Positions 49,036 to 59,537 of a stretch of 64,000 nucleotides of DNA are shown here, in pieces. The position numbers and the translations under genes are program-made. Below the pieces are notes generated by a model that searched no databases, was not told where the DNA came from, and was given only the letters and a program-made list of their open reading frames with translations. This DNA is from Temnothorax longispinosus (Eukaryota > Arthropoda > Insecta > Hymenoptera > Formicidae), in contig NC_092365.1 in the NCBI RefSeq assembly GCF_030848805.1, forward strand, positions 5,208,001-5,272,000, written 5' to 3'. The first letter of the stretch is position 1, and each line of letters begins with the position of its first letter.

Positions 49036-52000
49036 ATGACAACCCACAAATATTTAAATTGCGATTGTAGTCAATATCCCTACATCGGCAGAGTATCCGT
49101 AGCAGAAGAGGGTAGTGTTGACTTTGTCTATCAATTTGTGAAGAAAAGATTTGTTATCACGAGAAGAAACCAGAATCGTAGCATATTCTATACTGCCTCT
49201 GACATAATTGGACCACCCTATGATTTAAATTATGTCGAAAAATTTCATTCGCCATGTTCTTTTGGAAAAATAAATGTATGTGTATTTCCTGGTATTATCT
49301 GTTATTGTCCTGTACAAAGTAATCGCTATCTATAAATTTATGTTACAAGATTTTCTATTTGACACATTTCGATTTTCTAATATAGTCGAGAAAGGTCGAT
49401 ATTTCAATATCTCCGTGGCAACACACCGATTCCATGACAGAGGCAATTGAAGAGTGGACAAAAGGCCTATATATGACGACCGAAAATAATTATATTGGTA
49501 CGTAATATTCGAATCGATATTGTTAAAGAAGATACGCGCGCTTTTGTTGAGAAGAGAGTATAATTACATTTATTTTTAAGATATCGAGTTTCATGAAGCT
49601 GTATATCCAGTCAGAGTCTCTATTTACGAAATATATAATCCTGGAAACGTAATTCAAATTTCGGCTCAAGATTCCAATAATCACTGGATTCAGTTGTGGG
49701 ATGAATTGTCTCAGATTGTACCCCCGAAATCAAGATTATTTTCTCCACCGTTATCGCATCCGTGCGACTTCAAAACCAAAATGCTCAGACTAACATTTAA
49801 AAAGAGTTCACGTGAATCTTATACAGAACTGGGTGCTGTAATGCTTATCGGTACATCAGATTTGATCCTTCCTAGAAATCCTAACGAGAGTTTAAGTAAT
49901 CTGTTAAAAAGAATTAACAGCATGTACTCTCCACACCACGACGATGTTCATAATTTAACAGCAGATTCAAAAAGTGCACACTTGGATATAGTTCATCTGC
50001 AACAAAATTTTCCTAAAAATTGTGTTATTTATAAAAGGTATTACCATTGTACATTAGACTTGAAAGCGGTCGAGGAGAGCGAGCCCAACGTTCTTCGCGA
50101 GATCGCGAGTGAGGAGGAGCTGGCGCAAATCCCGAGAGAATTAACGAGGAAAATCAATGCGCATTTTAATGCAAAGTTCGAGAAGTTTATAACCGCCAAG
50201 GCGGTTTTCGAGACCAGCCGAAAATGTTTGGGTAAGCTGGACGCGCCGTTTTGAATTTTTAACAGCTTCGAATATTTGAGGGACGCTCGTTTTATTAACA
50301 CTTCTGAAATGCCGGCACTTTTTATGTACCTTTCTCGAATTTAGGTTTCTTCTAACAATACTTTCGTTATTTACTCGAAACTCAATGTAAACTTCTTTAG
50401 TCTCAAACATCGAAAGCCATAATTTATGGCCAAAATTTATCTCAAAATAAAGAATTTTGCATAAATGGAAGGCCGAGAACTTTATATCGTATGTTGACTT
50501 ACAGAGCAAAATTTAGAGACGGCGCAGAAGGAACTTGCAGAGCAGAAGTTGGATGACGAGTGTAGAGGGAAGTTGGAGCTAGCGAAAAAGAGCAATACAG
50601 AAGTATGTAGCAATCTTGAGGAAGTGAAAATTGAAGTGCACAGATTACAGGAATCTGTCAAACGGTATAATGTCACGTTTTTACAATTTCTAATATTGAT
50701 ATATAAAAAAAAAGATTATAATATTTTGATATAACTAATAATATAATTACTATATAAAATAGCAAGATTCTAATGTTTATTCTTAATGAAGTGTTATCAA
50801 CATTTAATATATTGTAATTAGATTTGATTTAATGTGGATTATAGGTTGGAGAAGGAAACGTGTGAATTACGTAGGCAGAGAGACACAGTTATGGATGAGG
50901 CTAATGCATTACAACTGCAAGTTGAAAGGCGGGATACCGAAATTGAAAGAATGTTTACCGAATTGTCCTCTTTAAGCTCTCAGTTTCAAACTGCCATTGC
51001 GACCAAGTGCCAAACTCTGGTACAGAAATACTCGCCTCGTATTCTATTAAAAAGTCATTCCAATTGTGTAAACAATATGGAACATGTGAAAACTGAAGTG
51101 CACGGATTACAGGAATCTGTCAAACGGTAATGTCACGTTCTTACAATTTCTAATATCGATATATAAAAAAAATTTATAATATTTTGATAACTAATAATAT
51201 AATTACTGTATAAAATAGCAAGAGACTAATGTTTATTCTTAATGAAGTGTTATCAACATTTAATATCTTGTACGTGGATTTGATTTAATGTGGATTACAG
51301 GTTGGGGAAGGAAACGTGTGAATTACGTAGGCAGAGAGACACAGTTACGGATGAGGCTAATACATTACAACTGCAAGTTGAAAGGCGGGATACCGAAATT
51401 GAAAGAATGTTTACCGAATTGTCCTCTTTAAGCTCTCAGTTTCAAACTGCCATTGCGACCAAGTGCCAAACTCTGGTACAGAAATACTCGCCTCGCCTTA
51501 ACAGTATGAAACTCTCTTCGGATGAATCCAAGGAGCTATCACGTTGCAGTTTATCTGCGCTTCCTGTAAAGTATTCTAAGAAGTCTATTTCTCATCACAA
51601 TATTTATTGCAATGACATTTCGTACTTTGAGTATTAATGTATTTATTTTGTATTATATTAATTATACTTTATCTTTACAGAATGAAATACTACAAAAAAT
51701 ATTTAAATACTTAGATCTAATAACATTATGTCGCATGAATGAAGTAAATTATATGCGCTTTGATAATTTAACACGGGATCCTCTACTCTATACACGTTTG
51801 AACATGCGAAATATTGGATCTAAGAAATATATGTGCAAATTATTTTGTTATTTTATACCTAGATGTAAATATTTGGAACAATTAGATCTTACAGGAAGCT
51901 ACTTTGATGTTAATGATTTCGTAAACTTTCTTAATAATTGTGGCAGTTGTGTAACGCATTTAAGATTAAGTCAATGCAGTACGCCCTCAAGACAGGATTT

Positions 52001-52981
52001 AAATCCTGTGCTACAGGAAATTGCAAAGACATGCAAAAATTTGAAAGGTATATGCATATAGTATATGTATATAATTATCAAGATTATGGGTAAATTGCAT
52101 AACAACTAATGCAAATTTTTTTTAGAATTGGATCTAAGTTTTGCTGAATTTATAGACGACAAAGGATTTTCGTATCTCGAGGGGCTAAATAAGTTGGAAC
52201 ATATAAACTTCCGGTGCTTATATATAACAACTGAACGTTGTTGCAAAATACTGCAAAATAATCAACGGTTACGTGAGATTACACTTCAAGGAGACATTAT
52301 AATTGATTTTATTATAATTGAGTTGGCAAATTCGTGTCCCGACTTGGAAGTAATAGAGTTGGGACAATCGTCTAGTAACGAGGCAGAACTGGAGGGATGG
52401 GATCTTACATTACAGGGTGTTTATGCTCTCGAGAACTGTAAGAATTTACAAAAAGTGACCCTTGATATGTAAGTGTGTGTGCTACATTTTCTTTTAAAAT
52501 ACACATTATTGTATTCTTTATTGAAATTTGTTTGCTTCTCTTGCGAGCATCTTGAAAAAGTTACATGAATTTTTTCTTCGCAATTAAAATACTGTACTAA
52601 TTATATGATTTTTGTTACAGTTGCGGTTATGAGGATATGTCAGATGACCTATTTAGATCACTTTCGTCTTATCAACACTTGCAAGAAATTTATTTGAGCG
52701 GTTATTTTGTCCTCACTGATCATAAGTTGGAATTACTAGCGCAGTGCAAAAACTTAAAAAAGTTATTTTTTGAATGTACGAAAATAGATATACCTAATAA
52801 TTATTCTTTTATATTGGAACTATTTCCTAAACTACAGGAGTTTTATCTCAAACATTGTTTTATAAATAATCAATTTATAAATCAATGGATAGAGAGATAT
52901 CCGCATGTGAAAACATTATACGAACGCTCGGATAATAGCACAGTGTTAAATGACGTTTTAATGAGGTCTAGAGACGTCTAG
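49036..52981 (+). CDS. Chimeric FBXL4-like / TPR-like coiled-coil / F-box-LRR protein
   Basis: Nine exons: 49036-49275, 49386-49497, 49581-50231, 50505-50664, 50845-51126, 51301-51565, 51681-52047, 52126-52468, 52621-52981. Phases agree, giving 2781 bases (926 residues). Residues about 1-270 resemble the N-terminal domain of FBXL4 (VYPVRVSIYEIYNPGNVIQI, YTELGAVMLIGTSDLILP). Residues about 275-560 are coiled coil; EELAQIPRELTRKINAHF, KFEKFITAKAVFE, LRRQRDTVMDEANALQLQ and ERRDTEIERM resemble the beginning of nucleoporin TPR/Megator. From about 567 follows an F-box (LPNEILQKIFKYLDLITLCR) and leucine-rich repeats to the end. FBXL4 is an SCF ubiquitin-ligase adaptor linked to mitochondrial turnover; ordinary FBXL4 lacks such a coiled coil. 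Exons 5 and 6 are near-identical tandem copies. The start is the first Met of the exon with FBXL4-like content; an earlier 5' exon cannot be excluded. The TPR origin is my inference. Confidence 0.75.
50590..51500 (+). repeat. Tandem duplication inside the F-box gene (about 455 bp)
   Basis: The end of exon 4, the following intron and exon 5 (50610-51045) are repeated at 51065-51500 (end of exon 5, intron, exon 6). The introns share 'taatgtttattcttaatgaa' and the exons 'aaggaaacgtgtgaattacg'. The duplication keeps the frame and doubles a coiled-coil segment. Confidence 0.9.
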
Positions 52982-53050
52982 AGACGACTAGAGACCTCAT
53001 TAAAACGTAATTTAACGTCACTGTGCTACTGCAGCTCTGATAATTGATAG

Positions 53051-53708
53051 ATAGATTGTAAAAGAAGTTAATGCCTAAATAAAAACAAAAGTCGTATTTA
53101 TTTATAATTTTGTTATTTTCGAATACTTCTTTCTGTTTCTTATTTTTTTTTCATAATTTGACTTTTTGGGCAATGATCTCATTTTTTTAGAAATATTGCA
53201 AAAGCTACATTAATAACATCGTCAGTAAATTCTTGGTTTTTCTTCCGCAACCGCATGTCTCTTTCAAGAATTCGTTTAAAATTTGATCTCCTGTATGCAG
53301 ATAATCTAAAATATTATTGTCAATTGGTAACATTATTGGTAGTAATATAGCAGACGTAAAAATCATGGAGCACCTCGGAGTATTTTTGAAGTGTGCTGAA
53401 GTGATATATGAAGTGCTTATTTGCAAATATCTTTTTATTTGGAAATGGCACGCAAGAATTCTCAGCGTGTCATTTCTCGCTTCTGACGTCACAATTAATC
53501 TTACGTGATAGCGGAAAGAGCCCAAGAGCCTTAATATAGTTTGTCTTAATATTTCGCTAAACAACTATTTTAAGGAAGCAAAAATGACCATCTGCCAAAA
53601 GAGTCAAATTACAAAAAAGAAAAAAGAAGATAAAACTGTTCGAAAATAAATTATAAATAAATGTGGATGTCTCGTTTTTATTAGGCATTAACTTCTTTTA
53701 CAATCTAG
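53051..53708. repeat. Inverted repeat: 3' flanks of two tail-to-tail F-box genes
   Basis: The arms 53051-53180 and 53585-53708 mirror each other ('gattgtaaaagaagttaatg'). They lie downstream of the F-box gene stop (52981) and, beyond a foldback insertion, downstream of the minus-strand remnant at 55046. The symmetry fits an inverted gene duplication. The interior of about 400 bp has no recognised gene. Confidence 0.7.
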
Positions 53709-53761
53709 TTCGCTAGATAATTTTTAAAAAGTAAATTGCTACATATATAATATATGTATAT

Positions 53762-55013
53762 ACAGGGTGTATCATTTTAAGTGATTCAGCTGAATATCTC
53801 TTAAAGTAAAAGAGATTAGAAAAATTGTTTCAGACAAAAGTTGTTTGGTTCGAAGGGGGACATAAGATGATGTCATTGGTTTGACCTTGAGTGGCATCGT
53901 TAAGGACAGGTCAAGGACACCTTTAATTTCTTAAATGAAACTCCCTATTTTTTATTGCATATTCTTATAGCTTATGTCAAGAGCTTTCCAAAACACTATA
54001 ATTAAGTATTTTTTCATTAAGTACTTTTCGAGTTATAAGGCTTGAAAGTTACAGTATTGTGACATAATATTTTGTTAAGTATTTATAATTCAACGTCCTT
54101 ACTTTTTATTTTTGCAAACAATATGAATCAATTAATTTAAAAATACAAAATTTTCTTACAGAAAAACTTGTTGTGTAAGAGCGTAATGTGGCACAGTAGA
54201 TAGCGCACTAATCTACAAAGCTGCAGAAGAACAATTTTAATGCCATTTATAATGAGTGTAATTCTTGTACCGTTGTTAAGAACAATGTCTAAAATACCTG
54301 GAATAAACTATTGCGCGCTGTGTAATTTCTGTAGGCATTCATATTCATGCATTAAGTTTCATTCTTACAGAATGTCTATTCACCACTTGGTACATATTGT
54401 ACATATTGAATTACTTTCGACAAAGACTTAAATTTAGCGTATACCATGAAAGAAGAGTACCGATTTTTTATTGCGTTATTGACAGTTATTGAAAAAGCAC
54501 CCCGAATCGTGAGAGGCAAGAGGATTCACGCAAATCAAGCACCCCGAATCGTGAGAAGCTAAGAAAATAATGAATATGCAATAAACACAGTTACACAACA
54601 AGTTTTTCTTTAAGAAAATTGTGTTTTCTTTACATTAATTGATTTGTATTGTTTGCAAAAATAAAAAGTAAGAAATTTGAATTATAAATACTTAACAAAA
54701 TATTATGTCACAATACTGTAACTTTCAAGCCTTATAACTCGAAAAGTACTTAATAAAAAAATACTTAATTATAGTGTTTTGGAAAGTTCTCGACATAAGC
54801 TATAAGAATATGCAATAAAAAATAGGGGTTTCTATTTAAGAAACTGAAGGTGTCCTTGACCTGTCCTTAACGATGCCACCCAAGGTCAAATCAATGACAC
54901 CATCTTATGTCCCCCTTCGAACCAAACAACTTTTGTCTGAAACAATTTTTCCAATCTCTTTTACTTTAAGAGATATTCAGCTGAATCACTTAAAATGATA
55001 CACCCTGTATATA
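53762..55013. mobile_element. Foldback/MITE with about 420-bp inverted arms
   Basis: The ends are ACAGGGTGTATCATTTTAAG and its mirror (CTTAAAATGATACACCCTGT), flanked on both sides by TATAT-type sequence, so a TA target is possible. Arms 53762-54180 and 54585-55013 match nearly throughout ('ggcatcgttaaggacaggtc', 'aggtgtccttgac'). The loop has 'gcaccccgaatcgtgaga' twice. It is inserted in the presumed 3' flank of the minus-strand F-box remnant. Confidence 0.8.
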
Positions 55014-55045
55014 TCCCAAAAGAGTTAACAAAACTATTAAAATTA

Positions 55046-55381
55046 TCATTCAAGTGTATAGATGGACACATGCGGATATCTTTTCTTCCATTCGTTAACC
55101 AAACAATCGTCAATGTTACAGGATAAGAGATGAAACTCTTGCAGTTTTGAACATTGTTCCAAAATAGTAAAACACTTATCAGGTGTAACAAGTTTCACCC
55201 AATAAAGTTTTAACTGTTTTAAGTTTTTGCACTGCGTTAATAATTGAAAGAATCCTGTGATATTTTTTTTATAGCCACAGTTTTTAAATAACTTTCTGTG
55301 AAGTTTGTGTTGTAAATTTTTATATTTTGTTGAAACTAAACAACTCATCAAAGCTATCCCAGTAAGCAAGAAACATTTCAA
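55046..55381 (-). pseudogene. Remnant of a second F-box/LRR gene (last exon)
   Basis: The last about 70 residues (LTQCKNLKQLKLYW, CSKLQEFHLLSCNI, EWKKRYPHV) match the C-terminus of the gene at 49036-52981 (LAQCKNLKKLFFEC, FPKLQEFYLKHCFI, QWIERYPHV). The expected acceptor AG before the exon is missing, upstream codons are non-homologous, and an 81-bp palindrome (55355-55435, 'tatcccagtaagcaag') interrupts the sequence. No earlier exons are present, so it is a fragment, oriented tail-to-tail with the intact gene. Confidence 0.75.
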
Positions 55382-55791
55382 CTACATTGCAGCAACGCGT
55401 TAAATGTTAATTGATGTTACTTGCTTACTGGGATACATAATACTGGTCGACATATCAGATGCGGATTGGATTTCTCGAATAGTTTCCTGATTTTTAGCCG
55501 CTGAAATTCAAATCTGTCAGTGAAATTTTTCTGTTACATTTGGTTTCGACCTCAAAAAATTGAGGTCAATGTGCAAAAAAAAGGGGCACGTATAAAAAAT
55601 ACGTGTCCCTTATATTTTATTATTATATTTCTTTATATTATATTTGTTTAAATTACAAATAATTTACGCATAAACGGCATGCAACACCGCGGGCTATTAT
55701 TTTAGCAAATTTTCGCTATTTTCGCTATTTTATTCTCCCCACTCCGACAGTTTCACTCTTCCATTGTAAACGGCCTTTAAAGAATTTCTGG

Positions 55792-56810
55792 GGTAAATGT
55801 TTAGTATAACGCTCTCCCCTCCGATTTTCTTACAACTTTGTAAAATTGTTTATTTCTGTGTGTAAAAAACATTCTGAGAAGGAAAATTGTCGCTCAGGTC
55901 TCGTTTTTTTGAAAATTTAATTTCAAAGTTTTGATGTCGGTAAGGTATGAAAATGATAATTTACGTTTTTTAAATACTGCGCAATTTTATTTGTTACTAT
56001 ATTCACAAATTAAGTTGTCCGCATACTCATTAACGGTGCCATTTAGGTTAAAATTTTATGGTTGTGAAATACTGTACGTGGCCAAAATTGATAAATTGAT
56101 AAATTGATAAATTGTGATTTTCGTTAAAGCACTGCACACACACACGTGTGTATGGCCTGCTTTATAGAAGTTGTGATTTTTGTTAAAGCAAGGCACACAC
56201 ACACGTGTGTATCCCCTGCTTTATAAAAGTTGTGATTTTCGTTAAAGCAGGGCACACACACACGTGTGTATGTCCTGCTTTATATAGAAGTTGTGATTTT
56301 CGTTAAAGCAGGGCACAAGCGCACGTGTGTATGCCCTGCTTTATAGAAGTTGTGATTTTCGTTAAAACAGGGCACGCACACACACGTGTGTATGCCCTAC
56401 TTTATAGAAGTTGTGATTTTCGTTAAAGCAGGGCACACACACACACAGGTATGTATGCCTTGCTTTATAGAAGTTGTGATTTTCGTTAAAACAGGGCACA
56501 CACGTGTGTATCCACTGCTTTATAAAAGTTATGATTTTCACTTGGATTTTTGTTAAAGCAGGGCACACACATTTTTGTATTTAATTAGCAGACAGTTGTC
56601 ACGTGACCTTCAAATGAAGTTGCGCAGTACTTTAAAAACGTAAATTATTATTTTCCTACCTTACCGACATCAAAACTTTGAAATTAAATTTAAAAAAACG
56701 AGACCTGAGCGACGATTTTCCTTCTCAGAATGTTTTTTACACACAGAAATAAACAATTTTACAAAGTTTTAAGAAAATCGGAGAGGAGAGCGTTATACTA
56801 AACATTTACC
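55792..56810. mobile_element. Inner element of 1.0 kb with about 215-bp inverted ends
   Basis: The left arm from 55792 and right arm to 56810 mirror each other ('cgctctcccctccgattttc', 'gaaggaaaattgtcgctcag', 'ttgatgtcggtaaggta'). The 8 bp left of 55792 (ATTTCTGG) differ from those right of 56810 (TTATTTTT), so the inner pair does not share a target duplication; the outer left end at 47009 does. Confidence 0.8.
56080..56590. repeat. Minisatellite of self-complementary units
   Basis: About eight units of roughly 62 bp ('gttgtgattttcgttaaagc'). Most units can fold into a hairpin, with AAAGCAGGGCA pairing with TGCCCTGCTTT around CACACACGTGTGT. The array fills the centre of the inner 1.0 kb element. 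Open frames through it are not genes. Confidence 0.85.
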
Positions 56811-58192
56811 TTATTTTTTTATATTAAAACCTTGAAAGACGTTAATTAAGCCGAATTAAAATTTGAATTTGAATTATTCGACTTTTCTCACGTGCGATGC
56901 AATTACAAAACCGCATGTTAGGAACACTACGAGGCTGGTGGCTATAACATATTTATAGTATAGTATTCTCTAAGTGACGTCAACCTACTTAATATTATAC
57001 GATAATTAACCTAAATAATTAAAATTGCAATTTTTTAAATAATAAGCATTTCCACAACTCCGCACTAGTGGTTCTAAACTACGTTTAATAAATATTACTA
57101 CCTGTAAAATTTTATTAAAATCGGAGGGTAATAGATGGCCTTCTCTAAAGTCTTTTACCCAATTTCGCTTTCAAGAAGAACATTCTTCTTCTTTAAAAAA
57201 GTTTTTTTTTTTCTAAAAAAAAACGTATATTTCCGCCTTTTTAAAATCTTTTCTGTTTTGCAAAAATTAAAATTTTTATAAGAAGCAAAGACGTTTTGGT
57301 CTTTTTTCAACGCCTATTCTTTTACAAATACATTAAGATCTTAGCTCTCCGTGTGCATATTTTTCCGTGGGTCTATGGCCAAAATGATATCTGCTCGTAA
57401 CTATAAAAATTGCAAGCTTGCCAGAAAATATTAAATAAACGATGTTTATCAAAGTAACTATAAAATCGTCAATTACAATGTAGACAATGATTTGTGAATT
57501 TTTTCAGATCTTTTAAAATATTTTAAGATAGAAAAGAATAGCGTCGAACATGAACGTATGCACCACACGGAGAGATAACAAACCAGAAGAATATAACACT
57601 AAAGATATTCGCGATCTCCTTGGGATTTGGCTTCATGTCAGTCGTATCCTTATCCATGTCTTCGCACTGTGTACAAAATTTAACGACACTTTAAGCTAAC
57701 AGAAAGAGAATAAAAACAATCAGAATTTCCCCTTTTCTTGCAGTTTCTCTCTTTTTCTCTGTCGTCTTTTCTTTTTTTCTTTGTCGTCTCGAGGCACGCT
57801 TTTTAACAGTCATTTCTTTACTGAAACCGTTATATGTCGTTGCTTCCTATCGGCTTAAGCATTACCGATAGGTAATGGTACAAGAAACGTTAATAATATA
57901 ATAATCATCCTGTACGTTGCATAAATACAGTTATGTAATGCATTTTTTGTCTTTCTTTAGTATTTTACTTGATTCTTTTCATGTATCACATTTCTTCCTT
58001 TTTGTTTAATTTGATACTTGTAGTAAAATTCTATTTTACAAGTAATAGAAATATTCTTTATCGGTCGGGCTGTAATTCTATGCCTAAAATAATATTTTTG
58101 CAACATACAATCTTTTGCAGCTTAGCAAACTGCACGTGAGTACTGTCGGTCTTGAAACACAATCTCAAGTTAAAGACAAAATGTACACGTAA
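56811..58192. repeat. Copy D intron 1 (proximal part), exon 1 and 5' flank
   Basis: Matches 21945-23104. It keeps the sequence of about 219 bp, including the translation start, that copy A has lost. Any promoter of copy D would lie at 57658-58192. Confidence 0.8.
57584..57657 (-). pseudogene. ABCC4-like: Orphan first exon of an ABCC4-like gene (copy D)
   Basis: On the minus strand the ATG at 57657-57655 opens MDKDTTDMKPNPKEIANIFS and ends VIFF plus TG before the donor GTTTGT. Joined to the copy A exon at 19567 (G-TGG-ATG) it reads FFWWMRELF, the usual start of this transporter family, and the phases fit. No further minus-strand exons follow: intron 1 is interrupted by the composite unit and ends at the foldback at 45770. 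It is listed as a gene fragment; it may still be transcribed. Confidence 0.75.
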
Positions 58193-58196
58193 TTAA

Positions 58197-58885
58197 GGGG
58201 GAATATACACCTAGAAAGTTCGAAAAAGAGATGGGGATGATATGGGGATTCCAAGCAAAATGGAGGACTTATATTATGGACCTGGAATCGATGATTCTTA
58301 TGTAAGTTGAAAAATTTCGCGATTTATTCATTGCTCAATTTTCAAACGCGTTTTTCTCGAAACCATGTTAAAAATCGGTGACCAAAATATCTCAGCAACC
58401 ACTGAACCGATCAACGTGAAATTTATAGTGGTTATTCTATACATAATTATCTAATCTTTGTCGTAGGATTTTTTTTAAATGACTTAGTTTTTTTTTATCG
58501 CCAAAATAAACCCGAATTTTTCCCTAAAAATCGCTAGCTTAAATTCAAATGTCCGCCATTTTGTCAAAAATCGATATTTTCAAAAACCCCTACGACAAAG
58601 ACTAAATTATAGTGTCAATTTTAATAATCTTTTTGGTTTTTTTGATTCTGATGATAACAGATGAAATGAGAGTGGTCACCGCGGAAGACTTTTTTTTGCG
58701 GCAGTCGACAGAACCCAAGAATACTCCGCCAATATTGAATACTTTTTAATAAAAAAAAATTAACATATTCTTAAAAGTGTGTACTTTCATGTAGAAAAAA
58801 TACCAATACCATAATTCATATAGGTTTCCTTAAAAAAATTCACAAAAATTGCCTTTTTTTCGCGCTTCTAGGTGTATATTCCCCC
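58197..58885. mobile_element. piggyBac-type MITE, complete
   Basis: A 689-bp element with perfect 20-bp inverted ends (GGGGGAATATACACCTAGAA) and TTAA on both sides (58193-58196 and 58886-58889). TTAA targets are the hallmark of piggyBac elements. There is no open reading frame of note, so it is non-autonomous. A truncated copy lies at 23109-23437. Confidence 0.9.
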
Positions 58886-58889
58886 TTAA

Positions 58890-59537
58890 ATTGATAATTA
58901 ATTTAATAATCATAATGCTAAATAAACATCTCTTGGAAACAAACAATAACATTGTGAAGAATATGACCTCAGCCGGAATTCAAATCTGGACTGTAATCCC
59001 TGTAATCTGGGACAAGCGTTTTTATCAATTTGAAATCACAGAGGCATGTGATGATAAATTATTGCAATAATTCATCCTTACCTTATTCACTGATTATTAT
59101 TTAATTGTAAGATTTAAAAATTCTAACTTTTGACAACACAAAAAAATAAACTTATATCTTTTATTAGTAACTTATTTTCTAGTCAAAGTTTAGCTTAAAA
59201 AATTCATTTAAGGAGACAAACAAACACTTTGTTAATTATTTAGTTTAAACTAAAACTAAAAAGAGAATAGAGAAATTGGGATGTAATACACTAAACCTAA
59301 AGCCGCAGCTTATCCTCGATTTATGAAATCTTCTTACAACATTCCTTTTTCCTTTTTAATCTTTTCTTTCTTGACAAATAGGTTCCTAGTCAAAAGTTTC
59401 TCTATTCCGACACCTCTATACGATTCTTAAGTTTGTCAATAAGTTTGAATTACTCTGTATATAATAAGGTATATAGATATGTATATAATTAAATATAGAT
59501 ATATTTCTTTGGTATAATACAAAATCTACAAAGCGGA
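58890..59537. other. 3' flank of copy C, no gene
   Basis: AT-rich sequence; 59380-59460 matches the 3' flank of copy B in inverted orientation. The open frame 58849-59070 overlaps the MITE end and has no recognisable features. Confidence 0.5.

Larger units (their letters stand above)
47009..56810. mobile_element. 9.8 kb composite unit with inverted ends carrying an F-box gene
   Basis: The left end GGTAAATGTTTAGTATAACG runs for about 165 bp and is mirrored at the right end (56646-56810, ending in CGTTATACTAAACATTTACC). An 8-bp duplication TTATTTTT flanks the pair, and a paralogous empty site exists at about 21948. A third copy of the end sequence lies inside at 55792 and forms, with the right end, a 1.0 kb inner element. 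The simplest reading is that two copies of a non-autonomous DNA transposon mobilised everything between their outer ends. Eight-base duplications are known for hAT and P elements among others; the end sequence alone does not tell me the superfamily. No transposase gene is visible. Confidence 0.7.

Noticed and set aside
53205..53564. 119-codon minus-strand frame between the F-box genes
   Set aside because: No recognisable domain, and it spans the interior of an inverted repeat; kept only as a possibility.
54180..54260. tRNA or SINE
   Set aside because: Only an A-box-like string is visible; no B box or cloverleaf could be made.
55792..56810. The inner 1.0 kb element as the unit that created the 8-bp duplication
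   Set aside because: The bases left of 55792 do not match TTATTTTT; only the outer left end at 47009 does.
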